A stretch of 64,000 nucleotides of DNA from Pseudomonas sp. GL-B-19 (GTDB lineage Bacteria > Pseudomonadota > Gammaproteobacteria > Pseudomonadales > Pseudomonadaceae): the NCBI RefSeq assembly GCF_019956415.1, contig NZ_JAHBDK010000064.1:62001-126000 (forward strand). The letters are read 5' to 3'. The translations under genes were made by a program, and so were the position numbers. Shown one piece after another: positions 48,162 through 59,094 of the stretch. The notes below the pieces were generated by a model. That model did not search any database and was not told the origin of the DNA. It was given only the letters and a program-made list of their open reading frames with translations. Position 1 is the stretch's first letter; every line of letters begins with the position of its first letter.

Positions 48162-49844
48162 CTATGCATTACCCGCAGCCTCCAACAGAATCCGCCCACT
48201 GGAGCAGGTAGTAGTCTCATTGCGATAAGCGAAATACAATTTGCTGCGTTCCGGGTCAAAGCGCAGGTGCAGCTGGATTTCGTCGCCCGGGCGCACCAGT
48301 TGCTGGAACTTCAGCACTTCCATGCCGGCGAATTTGGCCGGCAGGTCCATCAATTGCTGGCCGAGATTCAACGCCCACTCCACCTGCACCACGCCGGGCA
48401 GTACCGGCGTTTGCGGGAAGTGGCCGCTGAAATAAGCGAGGTCCGGCGGGACTGCCAGTTGCAGGCTCCACTCGCCCTCGACTTCGACCTGTTCGAGCAC
48501 TTCGGGCGCTTTGACGCGAGGCGCCAGCAGCAAGGCCTCGACATCGGCCTGAGGCAGTTTGCCCTGAGCGTTAAGTGGCAATTGCCGCAACAATCGCCAG
48601 CGCCGTGGCAGGGCGAGGGCTTCGCAATGCTGGCTCAAGTGCTGACGCAGTGCTTGCGTTAGCGTGCGTCGACCCTGATTGCGCAAGGAATGCAGACCCG
48701 ATTCGCTCAGCACCAGCAGCGCACCTAGCGACGCGCGGTTTTCCTGGACCACGCCGAGGCGCGCTTCCGCGACCCAGTCATGGTCCATCAGCGCTTTTTC
48801 CAGCATGGGCAGCGAGATGCGTTTCTCTTCCAGTTTGACAATCCGGTCCAGTCGTCCCAGCAGTTCGAAGCGGCCGTTGGCGGTGATTCGTGCGGCGTCG
48901 GCTGTGTGTTCGAGGTGGCCGGCTGGCAAGTACGCAGATTTGATCAGCAGCGCGCCGTCGCTGTCCTGGCTCAACTCGACGCCAGCAAACGGCTGCCAGA
49001 GATCGCTACCCTGACGCCAGGCGATGCCGCCGGTTTCCGAGCTGCCGAAAATTTCTGTCGGCCATTGATGCAGGCGTTGGTGCAGGCTCTGCGCAGCCTC
49101 GGCAGGTAACGCACCGCCGGAGGAAAACACCCGTCGTACGGCGCTCAAGGCCGGCCAGTCGAGGTTGTCACCCATGCGTTTGAGCAGCGCCGGGCTGGCG
49201 ACCCAGGCGAAGGCCGGGTGTTCACGACTGGCGCGCTGCAAGTCCTCGGGGAACGCCAGTTGCTTGCGTGCGAACTGGCGCCCGGCGCACAAGGGCCACA
49301 GCACCCGAAACAACAGGCCATAGATGTGTTGGGTGGCGACGCTGCCGATGATGCACGCCTTGCCCAGGTCCGCGCCCCAGAGCTGTTCCAGCGCCTGAAC
49401 TTCATTGGCCAGTTGGCGCAGGGTTTTGTCGATACGCTTGGGTTCGCCACTGGAGCCGGAGGTGCAAAGGCTCAGCTGGCAGGTGTCTAAATCCAGTGCG
49501 GCACCCGCGAGAGGCGGATGGCGGTAATCGCTCAGGTGCGCGTCATCGGCCAGATCGGTCAGCCACAGATCGGCTTCAGCGGACCAGCGCTGGCGAGTCT
49601 GCGGTTGCAGATCGGCAGGCAGCAGCACGCTGACGCCGGCACGCCAGGCACCGAGCAGGGCAATCGCCAGGTCGGCGGCGTCTTCAAGGTGCACGGCGAT
49701 GCGCTGCACACCTTGGGCTTGCAGGCCGGCCGCCAAGCGCAGGGCCTGATCGCACAGTTGTGCATGATTCAACGCCGGTTCGGCCGTTACGGCACGCTCC
49801 GGCTGAGCCTTGAGCAACAACTGCTCAAGCTTTATCCAATTCAT
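48162..49844 (-). CDS. Fused acyl-AMP ligase (ApeH-like) and hotdog dehydratase (ApeI-like)
   Basis: A 560-residue bifunctional protein. Residues 1-440 form an ANL-family ligase: [18 protein letters not shown] is the phosphate loop, [12 protein letters not shown] the A5 motif, [19 protein letters not shown] the hinge, and [11 protein letters not shown] holds the catalytic Lys. Residues from about 455 form a hotdog domain ([22 protein letters not shown]) with the His of FabA/FabZ-like dehydratases. The ATG at 49844 overlaps the previous stop. In E. coli ApeH and ApeI are separate. It should activate the aryl starter acid and dehydrate extension intermediates. Confidence 0.88.
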   Translation of the reverse strand: MNWIKLEQLLLKAQPERAVTAEPALNHAQLCDQALRLAAGLQAQGVQRIAVHLEDAADLAIALLGAWRAGVSVLLPADLQPQTRQRWSAEADLWLTDLADDAHLSDYRHPPLAGAALDLDTCQLSLCTSGSSGEPKRIDKTLRQLANEVQALEQLWGADLGKACIIGSVATQHIYGLLFRVLWPLCAGRQFARKQLAFPEDLQRASREHPAFAWVASPALLKRMGDNLDWPALSAVRRVFSSGGALPAEAAQSLHQRLHQWPTEIFGSSETGGIAWRQGSDLWQPFAGVELSQDSDGALLIKSAYLPAGHLEHTADAARITANGRFELLGRLDRIVKLEEKRISLPMLEKALMDHDWVAEARLGVVQENRASLGALLVLSESGLHSLRNQGRRTLTQALRQHLSQHCEALALPRRWRLLRQLPLNAQGKLPQADVEALLLAPRVKAPEVLEQVEVEGEWSLQLAVPPDLAYFSGHFPQTPVLPGVVQVEWALNLGQQLMDLPAKFAGMEVLKFQQLVRPGDEIQLHLRFDPERSKLYFAYRNETTTCSSGRILLEAAGNA

Positions 49845-50386
49845 GAGTGGCCTCGTACCCGTTGTCGTATCAGCCATTCAATGGCAAACAGCAGGCCCAT
49901 CAATCCGTAGGAAATCAGGCCGGTGTACAACATCCACCAGCTCAGCGGCGCCCAAAGGGTCAGGGCGGCGGCGAGCAAGCCGTTAAAGATGAAAAACACA
50001 CACCAGACAATCGTCACCTGGCGCGTGTAAATAATGGCCCTGGCTGGCAGGTGCGGTTCACGCAGGCGCGCCAGGCGTTCGACCATCGGCGGGCCGAATT
50101 TGAGGCTCAGGCCAAATAGCCCGAGCATGAACGCGCTGATCAGCACCGGGTACCAGCGTAGCAACAGCGGACTGTCGAACAGCGCCAGCAACAGGCAAAA
50201 AACTATCGCGATGGTCGCCATCCACAGGCTGCCGGGACGGCGAGTGCCGAACAACGCCCGAGCCAGCCACAGGCTGCCCAACAGCAGGCCGAATTGCCAT
50301 GGAGCAAAATGTTCCATGCCGAAATACACCGCGAAGGGGTACAACAGGCCCGCGAGCAGCAGGCCAAGGCCGATCAGTCGGCTCAT
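49841..50386 (-). CDS. Small integral membrane protein of the aryl polyene operon (COG4648-like)
   Basis: A 181-residue protein with about six hydrophobic segments (LIGLGLLLAGLLYPFAVYF, WMATIAIVFCLLLALF, VLISAFMLGLFGLSL, VTIVWCVFFIFNGLLAAALTLW, WWMLYTGLISYGLMGLLFAIEWL). It overlaps both neighbours by 4 nt. It matches the uncharacterised membrane protein family at the ApeG position. Function unknown. Confidence 0.8.
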   Translation of the reverse strand: MSRLIGLGLLLAGLLYPFAVYFGMEHFAPWQFGLLLGSLWLARALFGTRRPGSLWMATIAIVFCLLLALFDSPLLLRWYPVLISAFMLGLFGLSLKFGPPMVERLARLREPHLPARAIIYTRQVTIVWCVFFIFNGLLAAALTLWAPLSWWMLYTGLISYGLMGLLFAIEWLIRQRVRGHS

Positions 50387-50637
50387 GCGGCGGGTTGAAC
50401 CAGGCGATAGACCGCCTCGACCACGTCGCTGACAGTACGCACCGATTTGAATTCTTCGGCGGCGATTTTCTTGCCGGTCTGGCGCTTGATGTGATCGATC
50501 AGGTCGACGGCATCGATACTGTCGATTTCCAGATCCTGATACAGGTTCGATTCGAGGCTCACACGTGCCGGGTCCAGCTCGAAGAGTTCGACCAAAGCAT
50601 CACGCAGGGTGTTGAAAATGTCGTCACGAGTTTGCAT
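50383..50637 (-). CDS. apeF: Acyl carrier protein 2 of the aryl polyene operon
   Basis: An 84-residue ACP; the phosphopantetheine Ser lies in DLEIDSIDAVDLIDHI. Acidic helix II is typical. Follows the first ACP after 9 nt. In APE systems the two ACPs carry distinct intermediates; which one carries the starter cannot be told here. Confidence 0.88.
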   Translation of the reverse strand: MQTRDDIFNTLRDALVELFELDPARVSLESNLYQDLEIDSIDAVDLIDHIKRQTGKKIAAEEFKSVRTVSDVVEAVYRLVQPAA

Positions 50638-50646
50638 GGTCCGGTC

Positions 50647-50922
50647 TCAAGCTGCCTGTTTTGCAGTGACGAACGCCGCAAGGCTCGCCACGTTAGTGAA
50701 GTGATTGCGGGTGTCTTTGGCGTCGGCATCGATTTTGATGCCGTATTTTTTCTGAATCGCCAGACCGAGTTCCAGAGCATCCACCGAGTCCAGACCCAGG
50801 CCTTCGCCGAACAGCGCTTGATTGTTGTCGATGTCGTCGGCACTGATGTCTTCGAGGCCGAGGGCATCGATGATCAGTTCTTTGATTTCCAGCACCAGGC
50901 TATTCGTGTGCAGATCGCTCAT
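50647..50922 (-). CDS. apeE: Acyl carrier protein 1 of the aryl polyene operon
   Basis: A 91-residue ACP from the ATG at 50922 (MSDLHTNSLVLEIKELIIDALGL), with AAGGAG 10 nt upstream. The attachment Ser is in EGLGLDSVDALELGLAI. It has a longer C-terminal tail than the second ACP. Overlaps the acyltransferase gene by 23 nt; 25 codons of upstream open frame are shadow. Confidence 0.88.
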   Translation of the reverse strand: MSDLHTNSLVLEIKELIIDALGLEDISADDIDNNQALFGEGLGLDSVDALELGLAIQKKYGIKIDADAKDTRNHFTNVASLAAFVTAKQAA

Positions 50923-51712
50923 CTTCGGCGAGCTCCTTAATAAAGTAAGTATGCAAATAATCGTTGAGCTTGCGAGAAGCCTGTGGGGGTGGGCCACTCG
51001 CGGCGAAAGTCTGTGGGTCTATATCGGCCCCGACGCGGAAGCTGAAGTGCACGCGGCGTTTCGGGATCCGATACCAGGGCTCGGCCTTGGTCAATGTCGT
51101 CGGGCTGACCTTGATGATCACCGGGGTCAGGATTTTCGCACCTCGCAGGGCGATTGCCGCGCCCCCCCGATGAAAGGCCGGCGCCTCGCCAGGCTGGGTG
51201 CGCGTGCCTTCAGGAAAGATGATCAAGGTCTGACCGCTTTTCAACGCGTCGGCAGCCGCGTCGAGCATGTCCATGCTGCCGTCGTTGCTGATGTATTCGG
51301 TGCGGCGTAGCGGGGCGCGAGTAAAGGGGTTTTCCCAGAGGCTTTGTTTGACGACGCAGTTGGCGTGTCGTACCAGGCCAATCAGAAACACGACATCGAT
51401 CAGCGACGGGTGATTGGCGAGAATCATTTGCCCGGGGCGACCAAGCTTTTCCGCGCCCTGGATGTCGTAGGTCAGAACGCCCGTGCGGGCCATGAACCGG
51501 ACAAAAAGCCAGAAGCAGCGGCTGACGGTTTGTCGCGCGCGCAGACGGTGGGTCTGGGCATCACCGGGCAGCCAATTGAGCAACGGGAAAACCACCAGCC
51601 GCAGGCACAGGCCACCCAACCCGAAGAGGGTGAAGCTTGCTGCAGTGGCCAGCAGACGCCAGTAATAGGCGTCGCGGTTTTTTTCGGTTACCGGGTGCGA
51701 TGCCAGGTCCAT
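50900..51712 (-). CDS. PlsC-type acyltransferase of the aryl polyene operon
   Basis: 1-acylglycerol-phosphate acyltransferase-family protein of 270 residues with the H-x4-D site NHPSLID and the FPEGTRTQPGE motif, plus an N-terminal membrane segment (LLATAASFTLFGLGGLCLRLVVF). ApeD position. It may transfer the finished polyene acyl chain to a lipid anchor. Overlaps the chain-length-factor gene by 25 nt. Confidence 0.87.
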   Translation of the reverse strand: MDLASHPVTEKNRDAYYWRLLATAASFTLFGLGGLCLRLVVFPLLNWLPGDAQTHRLRARQTVSRCFWLFVRFMARTGVLTYDIQGAEKLGRPGQMILANHPSLIDVVFLIGLVRHANCVVKQSLWENPFTRAPLRRTEYISNDGSMDMLDAAADALKSGQTLIIFPEGTRTQPGEAPAFHRGGAAIALRGAKILTPVIIKVSPTTLTKAEPWYRIPKRRVHFSFRVGADIDPQTFAASGPPPQASRKLNDYLHTYFIKELAEDERSAHE

Positions 51713-52413
51713 ACACGATTCTTCCAGGCATGTTGGCAGGTGGTTTGCTGGCCGAGCAGGGTACGCAACAGATTCAGGGCATGGGGCCAGTGGGCGTTGG
51801 ACAACCTTTGCGTCGTACTGTTCAGGGACAGCTGCCAGTCGGTACCGGGGGTCAGCAACAGAGCGACGGCATAGGGAAACGGCACATCGTCGATCCAGGT
51901 CTCGTAGGCGCTGGGCGGCTGTTCTTCGGTGACAATCAGCAGGACGGCAGGTGCGCCTTCGTCGAGCATCGCCGCGGCCTCTAGCATGCCGTGTTCAAGC
52001 CCGTCGCCGGCTGCGGCGAGGGCCGTCATTTCGCTGGTTTCGCCACGCATGATCGACCAAAGGCCAATGACGGCGTTGTGCACGGACAGGCTGAAGTGAG
52101 TCGGCGACAACGGTTGGTCGGCTGCGAGATCGCTGAGGATTTCGAACGTGCGCGGGGTTTCGCCATGGCGGGAAATAAAGACCAACGGTAGGTCAAGGCG
52201 GCCATCGGCCAAGGGCCAGCCAACACTAAATGCCATTCGCGCCAAACGGCTGAGTCGTCGGCGCTGCATGGCGGGCAGGAACGACACATCGGGGGCGGCA
52301 TCGCTGCTCGCAAGCACGACCGGCTGCCGGCTCCATGCCTGCCAATCGTCCACGCTTTCGAGCCCGGGAGCCCACGCGCGCCATTGGGCGATGTTGAAGT
52401 TGATCACAGACAT
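51688..52413 (-). CDS. apeC: Ketosynthase-like chain-length factor (first gene of the aryl polyene operon)
   Basis: A 241-residue beta-ketoacyl synthase N-terminal-like protein (PF13723 type) from the ATG at 52413 (MSVINFNIAQWRAWAPGLES). The active-site Cys is absent: the SLSVHNAVIGLWSIM segment occupies the place of the Cys nucleophile elbow, as in chain-length factors. It is shorter than a full ketosynthase because the C-terminal half with both His is missing. It probably pairs with the ApeO homologue. A promoter is seen about 90 nt upstream. Confidence 0.85.
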   Translation of the reverse strand: MSVINFNIAQWRAWAPGLESVDDWQAWSRQPVVLASSDAAPDVSFLPAMQRRRLSRLARMAFSVGWPLADGRLDLPLVFISRHGETPRTFEILSDLAADQPLSPTHFSLSVHNAVIGLWSIMRGETSEMTALAAAGDGLEHGMLEAAAMLDEGAPAVLLIVTEEQPPSAYETWIDDVPFPYAVALLLTPGTDWQLSLNSTTQRLSNAHWPHALNLLRTLLGQQTTCQHAWKNRVWTWHRTR

Positions 52414-52501
52414 ACATCCCGCCCCAGCGGGGCTTCTTTGACGCGGTGAGTCGCACAGACAGCGACAGACCTTACGTGACGCGTAGCGCCGAGTGGCGCG
52501 C

Positions 52502-52530
52502 ATTATCCCGGTGCTACGGGTGCGTAGCAA
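52502..52530 (-). promoter_or_regulatory. Likely sigma-70 promoter of the aryl polyene operon
   Basis: On the minus strand TTGCTA, exactly 17 nt, GATAAT; start point would be near 52495, giving a leader of about 80 nt. The remaining 359-nt gap 52414-52772 also holds the parA promoter region; an inverse-repeat operator was not evident. Confidence 0.6.
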
Positions 52531-52772
52531 ATGCTGGTTACATTTTGCGCAATGAAATGTACCGTCCGGTTCGGCAAAAAAAAGTATCGATTAGCCATTA
52601 TCCACAGTGTGAAGCTCATGGCTGTCGGCCTTTGCCCGGGTCAATGGAAGTTATTACTGTTTTTTCATAAGGAGATTGGAGCTGACTGTGTAGTCCTGTT
52701 CCGCCGAGGTAGCTAAGCGATGCTCTGGAACACTACACTCGGTCATTCTTTGATACACGGAGAGGTTTTGAC

Positions 52773-53543
52773 ATGCGGCGCGTGGTGTTTAATCAAAAAG
52801 GTGGCGTGGGCAAATCCAGTATTGCCTGCAATCTGGCGGCGGTCAGCGCCAGTGAGGGCTATCGCACCCTATTGGTGGATCTCGATGCCCAGGCCAACTC
52901 CACTCAATACCTGACAGGCCTCACCGGCAGTGACATTCCGATGGGCATCGCCGATTTCTTCAAGCAAACCCTGTCCTCCGGACCGTTTTCGAAGAAAAAC
53001 CAGGTCGACATCTACGAAACGCCCTTCGACAACCTGCACGTGGTCACCGCCACCGCCGAGTTGGCCGACTTGCAGCCCAAGCTGGAGGCCAAACACAAGA
53101 TCAACAAGCTGCGTAAGTTGCTTGAGGAGCTGGGGGAAGATTACGACCGGATCTACCTGGATACACCGCCCGCGCTGAACTTCTATGCAGTATCAGCGTT
53201 GATTGCCGCGGATCGTGTGCTGATCCCCTTCGACTGCGACAGCTTTTCGCGTCAGGCGCTCTACGGCTTGCTGGCGGAAATCGAAGAACTCAAGGAAGAC
53301 CACAACGAAGGCCTGGAGGTCGAAGGTATCGTGGTCAATCAGTTCCAGGCCCGCGCGAGCCTGCCCCAGCAGATCCTCGACGAATTGATTGCCGAAGGTT
53401 TGCCGGTATTGCCGGTGTATCTGGCCAGTTCAGTGCGCATGCGCGAATCCCACCAGGCCAACACGCCACTGATCCACCTCGACCCACGGCACAAGCTGAC
53501 CCAGCAATTCGTCGAGCTGCACAAACTGCTGGAAAGTGCCTGA
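52773..53543 (+). CDS. ParA/MinD-family ATPase
   Basis: Deviant Walker ATPase of 256 residues: KGGVGKSS at 9-16 and [15 protein letters not shown] as switch region, with DTPPALNF as Walker B. GGAGAGG precedes the ATG. No parB, parS or second partition gene is adjacent, so a positional role (as for chemoreceptor, pilus or polar-protein ParA homologues) is more likely than plasmid partition. It occupies the core position next to trxC-selO-mscK-nhaP2. Confidence 0.88.
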   Translation: MRRVVFNQKGGVGKSSIACNLAAVSASEGYRTLLVDLDAQANSTQYLTGLTGSDIPMGIADFFKQTLSSGPFSKKNQVDIYETPFDNLHVVTATAELADLQPKLEAKHKINKLRKLLEELGEDYDRIYLDTPPALNFYAVSALIAADRVLIPFDCDSFSRQALYGLLAEIEELKEDHNEGLEVEGIVVNQFQARASLPQQILDELIAEGLPVLPVYLASSVRMRESHQANTPLIHLDPRHKLTQQFVELHKLLESA

Positions 53544-53564
53544 TTCTTGCGCATACCGCCGAAC

Positions 53565-53661
53565 CCCTGTGGGAGCGAGCCTGCTCGCGAAGGCGATGTA
53601 ACAGTCAACTTTGATATCGACTGACACTCCGCTTTCGCGAGCAGGCTCGCTCCCACATTTG
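53565..53661. repeat. REP pair (gtgggagcgagcctgctcgcg type) between parA and trxC
   Basis: Inverted units gtgggagcgagcctgctcgc and gcgagcaggctcgctcccac, spacer about 50 nt, located between convergent genes. Confidence 0.87.
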
Positions 53662-53675
53662 AATGGTGGTGGCTT

Positions 53676-54110
53676 TTAAATCCCCTGGCTACGCAACCAG
53701 CTCATCAACTGCGGTAACGGGAAAGCCCCGCTCTGGCGCGCCACTTCCCGGCCGTTTTTGAACAGAATCAAACTCGGTATCGAGCGAATCCCCAACTGCG
53801 CCGACAACTGCGGGTTCGCCTCACTGTCCAGTTTCGCCAGCCGGCACTTGCCCGCCAACTGACCGGCCGCCTGCTCGAACACCGGCGCAAACGACTTGCA
53901 CGGCCCACACCAATCCGCCCACACGTCCACCAGCAATGGCAAATCGCCTTTGATCTGGCTGGCGTAATCGCCTTGCTTCAATTCGAACGGTTTGCTCAGC
54001 AAGACCTCGGCCTTGCAGCGACCACATTTTGGATGGTCGTTGAGGCGTTCAGCGGGAATGCGGTTGAGGCCGTTGCAGTGGGGGCAAGGGATGAGGAGTG
54101 GGTCAGACAT
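53676..54110 (-). CDS. trxC: Thioredoxin 2 (TrxC)
   Basis: Cytoplasmic thiol-disulfide reductase with an N-terminal zinc ribbon. The 144-residue protein has CPHC (9-12) and CGRC (29-32) zinc ligands and the redox site WCGPC near residue 67-71. Oxidative-stress regulation is known in E. coli; no OxyR site was identified here. Confidence 0.96.
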   Translation of the reverse strand: MSDPLLIPCPHCNGLNRIPAERLNDHPKCGRCKAEVLLSKPFELKQGDYASQIKGDLPLLVDVWADWCGPCKSFAPVFEQAAGQLAGKCRLAKLDSEANPQLSAQLGIRSIPSLILFKNGREVARQSGAFPLPQLMSWLRSQGI

Positions 54111-54197
54111 GGTCGTGCTCTGAATAAGTGGAAAATTTATGAAGCTGATCTGGAGCCGGGAGTGCGTTTATCAAGTCGGAAACCTGAGTGTCGAGTT

Positions 54198-55694
<1,497 letters not shown>

Positions 55695-55709
55695 CTAGGG
55701 ATAGGGCCG

Positions 55710-58700
55710 TTAGTCGAGCTTGGCGGCTGGCGGTTCTTGCAGCGGTTTACCATCGGCCATCGGCACGATGGTTTTGCTTTCCGGCTCGATCGGCACCAAT
55801 TTGTATTCCTGGCCATGAAGGTTCTTGAGGTAGACCTCCATCTGCCGGAACGAGATATTGATGTGCTGCTTCTTGAACTCGCGGTTGATGAAGCGGTTGA
55901 CCTCATCGAGCACCGGGTTCCGGTCGCCAAGGTCGCGCACATGCATGCGCAATTCGTGGTCGAGGGTACTTTCGCCGAAATTCAGGAAGTACACGTGCGG
56001 TTCCGGGTCCTTGAGCACGCGCGGGTTATCCCGGGCGGCCTTGAGCAGCAGCTCTTTTACCAGGTCCAGGTCCGATCCGTAGTCGACGCCAAGCTTGAGC
56101 GTTACCCGGGTGATGGTGTCGGTCAGGGACCAGTTGATCAGTTGCCCGGTAATGAACGTCTTGTTCGGGACAATGATGTCCTTGCGGTCGAAGTCGGTGA
56201 TGGTCGTTGCGCGGATGCGGATTTTGCTGACCGTGCCCGACAGGTTGCCGATGGTAATGGTGTCGCCGATCCGCACCGGACGTTCGAACAGAATCATGAT
56301 GCCGGAGATGAAGTTTGCAAAAATTTCCTGCATCCCGAAACCCAGACCGACCGAGAGCGCTGCCACCAGCCATTGTAATTTGTCCCAGCTCACGCCGAGC
56401 GTGGATAAGGTTGTGACGAAACCGACCCCGGCAATCACGTAAGACAGCAGCGTGGTCGTGGCGTAGGCGCTGCCTTGCGCCAGATTGAGCTTGGACAACA
56501 CGAACACTTCCAACAGACCCGGCAAGTTGCGGGCGAGGGCGAAGGTGATGCCGATGATGATCAGCGCGCCCAGCATGTCGCCGATGCTGATCGGTACCAT
56601 GCTCATGGCTGCGCCCGTGCCGCTGGTGTATTCGTAGAGGGTGATGTTGTCCAGGTACGAGAACACCGAAATCAGATCGGACCAGGCCCAGTACAGTGCG
56701 CCCATGAAAGCGCCGAGCAGCGCCAGACGGATCAAGCGCAGGGATTGTTCGTTGACCTTCTCGATGTCCAGTGTCGGTTCTTCGATCACGGCTTCGCCGT
56801 CACCGGCCTCTTTCGCAGCCAGACGTTTGGTCAGGGCTCGATGGTACGCCAGGCGGCGGGCTGCAACGCTGAGCCCGCGGACAAAAGTGGCTTCGATCAC
56901 CAGCCAGAACATCAGCAGGTAAAGGGTGTTGATCAGTCGGTCACTGAGCTTGAGCGCGGTGTAGTAATAGCCGAAGCACACGGCCACGAACAACGCGATC
57001 GGCAGGGCGGTAAACAGGATCCCCACGATTTTGCGGAATAGCGAAGCGTTCTCGTGCGTCGGGCTGCGCATCAGCAAACGGCTGAGCAGCCACGCCATCA
57101 AAGCGTAGCAGGTCAACACCACCGGCATGCCGAGCACATCATCGGCCAGGGTCGCCGGTTGCAGCTCGGCGACAGCCACCACCGCCACCAGCGCCATCAC
57201 CACCAGGCCGAGTCGACGGATCCAGCCCTGAAGGAATTCGACCTGAGGTTTTTCCCAGCGGAAATGCAGTTCGGCCACGCCGCCCGGCGCGAGAATCCGG
57301 TAAGCGGTGTAAAACACCAGCCACGCCATCGCCATTTGCAGCAGTGCAGCGCCCATGTTGGCGTTCTGCCCGCGGGCGTCGATCTGCAAGGCGAGGCCGC
57401 ACAAGGCCAGGCCCAACGCGACAGGCATCGCCAGTAAAATATTGACCAGAATGGCCTGCGGCGTGTGCCACTGGCTATCGCGCTTGAAGTGGCCGATGTC
57501 CTTGTGAACCTTGTTCAGTCGGGCATACAGGCTTTTGCGTCGCCATAGCAGGGCGCCGATCAGCAGTACCAGCGGCAGAAACAACAGCGGCCGTTGAATC
57601 AGGCCATCGCTCAATTCACTCAGGCTGGAGAACCACGGCAAGGTAGTGATCTGGCGCTGCAAGCGTTCCGGTACCGCGCGTATCCATTCCATGTCCAGCG
57701 GCTTGTTGCTGGGAATCCAGAACATTTGTTCGTCGAGAGTCGCGCGCAGGCTTTGCGCGGTGCTCAGCAATTGTTTCTGATTGAGTTGCAGGGTGATGGA
57801 TTCGTTGAGCACGGCGCTCAATTCGCGGTTCAGTCGGTCCAGCAGGTCGGCGCGGGTCGTGGCTAGTTCCAGCAGGCTCTTGCGCAGTTGCGGGGTGACT
57901 TGCTCCGGCGGTTGGGTGGACAGCAGGTTGTCAACGTAAGAGGCCGGGTTGCTCAGCAATTCGCGTTGCTGGCTGACTTCGAACTGATAGAGGCGAATGT
58001 CGGCGATCTGGTCCGCCAGGTTGCGGTCGAGCCTTAAACGCGGCAGGGACTGTTTCTGTTTGTAGAGAATCTTGGAGAGCAGCAGGCTGCCCTTGAGCAC
58101 GTTGATCTGCTCGTCCAGCGCCGAATCGCTTTGTGTGACGTTGTCCAGTTGCTGCTTGGTTTGCAGGTTTTGCTGGGTGACTTCGTTGAGGCGGTCCGTG
58201 CTTTTGAGCAAGTAGTCGGAGAGCTTCAGGTTGGCTGCGCTTTCCGTGGCCAACAGGCTGCTTCCGCCGGATTTCTGCGCCTCGATGGACTGCTGGGTCA
58301 CCGTTTCCTGGGACTGGGCCAGGCGTTTCTGATTGATCAGGGTTTGCAGTTCCTGGATTTCCTGATCCAGGCGATCGGATTTTTCCGACAGCAAATCGTG
58401 CTGGCTGTTGCCCAGATCCTGCAACTGATTGTTGCCGGCCAATTCCTGGCGACGCAGCGGAATCAGTGCGTTCAGGGCGGTGAGTTCGGCATTGAGCAAA
58501 TCGCGCTGTTCGCCGCTCAAGGTTTTGCCGGCATCTTTGCCGGCCTTGAGGACGTTGTTGATTTGTTGAATGCGCGTCTGGCTGGCCGAAATTTCGGCCT
58601 GGGCGCGCTCCGGGCGAGTCTGGGCGGTAATCACCAGGGTGTTGGCGTCGGTCAGGGCCCTTTGCAGATCGCTTTGCTGGGTCGAGCGCTCGGTGAGCAT

Positions 58701-59060
58701 TTGCTCGAGTTGCGGGATCGACAGGTTGGCATAGCGTTGTGTCACCGGCTGCACTTTGCTGGCCTTCAGGCGCGCCAGTTCACGCTGATTCTCGATGACT
58801 TGCTTTGGCGCGGCGGCCAGTTGTTGTTTGACATCGGCCAGTTTTCGCTCGTAGTCACGCTGGTAGTTGAGCTGGGTTAGCGTGTTTTGCAGAATGGCTT
58901 GCAGAGCTTTCTGATCGGCTTCCGGCAGTTTGCGGTCGGCGATCTTGTCCAGACTCGTCTGCACGGCTTCGCTGGACGGCGGTTCGGCCGCTTGTAGCGT
59001 GCCGATGGAGAGGCTCAGGCCCAACAGGGCCATGATGAAAAAGGTGCGCAGGGTTGACAT
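55710..59060 (-). CDS. mscK: Potassium-dependent mechanosensitive channel MscK
   Basis: Large MscS-superfamily channel protecting against hypo-osmotic shock. From the ATG at 59060 (MSTLRTFFIMALLG) the protein is 1116 residues, close to E. coli MscK; the 57 codons upstream overlap nhaP2 antisense sequence and are excluded. It has a signal peptide (cut near LQA/AE), a long coiled-coil periplasmic domain, about 11 helices, and the MscS pore region (LQWLVAALSVGLGFGMQEIFANFISGIMILFERPVRIGD). The residues after the pore match the beta domain (DYGSDLDLVKELLL). Confidence 0.95.
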   Translation of the reverse strand: MSTLRTFFIMALLGLSLSIGTLQAAEPPSSEAVQTSLDKIADRKLPEADQKALQAILQNTLTQLNYQRDYERKLADVKQQLAAAPKQVIENQRELARLKASKVQPVTQRYANLSIPQLEQMLTERSTQQSDLQRALTDANTLVITAQTRPERAQAEISASQTRIQQINNVLKAGKDAGKTLSGEQRDLLNAELTALNALIPLRRQELAGNNQLQDLGNSQHDLLSEKSDRLDQEIQELQTLINQKRLAQSQETVTQQSIEAQKSGGSSLLATESAANLKLSDYLLKSTDRLNEVTQQNLQTKQQLDNVTQSDSALDEQINVLKGSLLLSKILYKQKQSLPRLRLDRNLADQIADIRLYQFEVSQQRELLSNPASYVDNLLSTQPPEQVTPQLRKSLLELATTRADLLDRLNRELSAVLNESITLQLNQKQLLSTAQSLRATLDEQMFWIPSNKPLDMEWIRAVPERLQRQITTLPWFSSLSELSDGLIQRPLLFLPLVLLIGALLWRRKSLYARLNKVHKDIGHFKRDSQWHTPQAILVNILLAMPVALGLALCGLALQIDARGQNANMGAALLQMAMAWLVFYTAYRILAPGGVAELHFRWEKPQVEFLQGWIRRLGLVVMALVAVVAVAELQPATLADDVLGMPVVLTCYALMAWLLSRLLMRSPTHENASLFRKIVGILFTALPIALFVAVCFGYYYTALKLSDRLINTLYLLMFWLVIEATFVRGLSVAARRLAYHRALTKRLAAKEAGDGEAVIEEPTLDIEKVNEQSLRLIRLALLGAFMGALYWAWSDLISVFSYLDNITLYEYTSGTGAAMSMVPISIGDMLGALIIIGITFALARNLPGLLEVFVLSKLNLAQGSAYATTTLLSYVIAGVGFVTTLSTLGVSWDKLQWLVAALSVGLGFGMQEIFANFISGIMILFERPVRIGDTITIGNLSGTVSKIRIRATTITDFDRKDIIVPNKTFITGQLINWSLTDTITRVTLKLGVDYGSDLDLVKELLLKAARDNPRVLKDPEPHVYFLNFGESTLDHELRMHVRDLGDRNPVLDEVNRFINREFKKQHINISFRQMEVYLKNLHGQEYKLVPIEPESKTIVPMADGKPLQEPPAAKLD

Positions 59061-59094
59061 AGAGACCGATCGAAAACGAGACGAAGAATGGAGT

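Noticed and set aside
34842-52413. Ordinary fatty acid synthesis operon
   Set aside because: The lyase, MMPL exporter, LolA-like protein, chain-length factor and two ACPs together are characteristic of aryl polyene clusters, not of housekeeping fab genes.
52773-53543. Plasmid-type partition locus
   Set aside because: No parB or parS is adjacent; it lies between conserved chromosomal genes.
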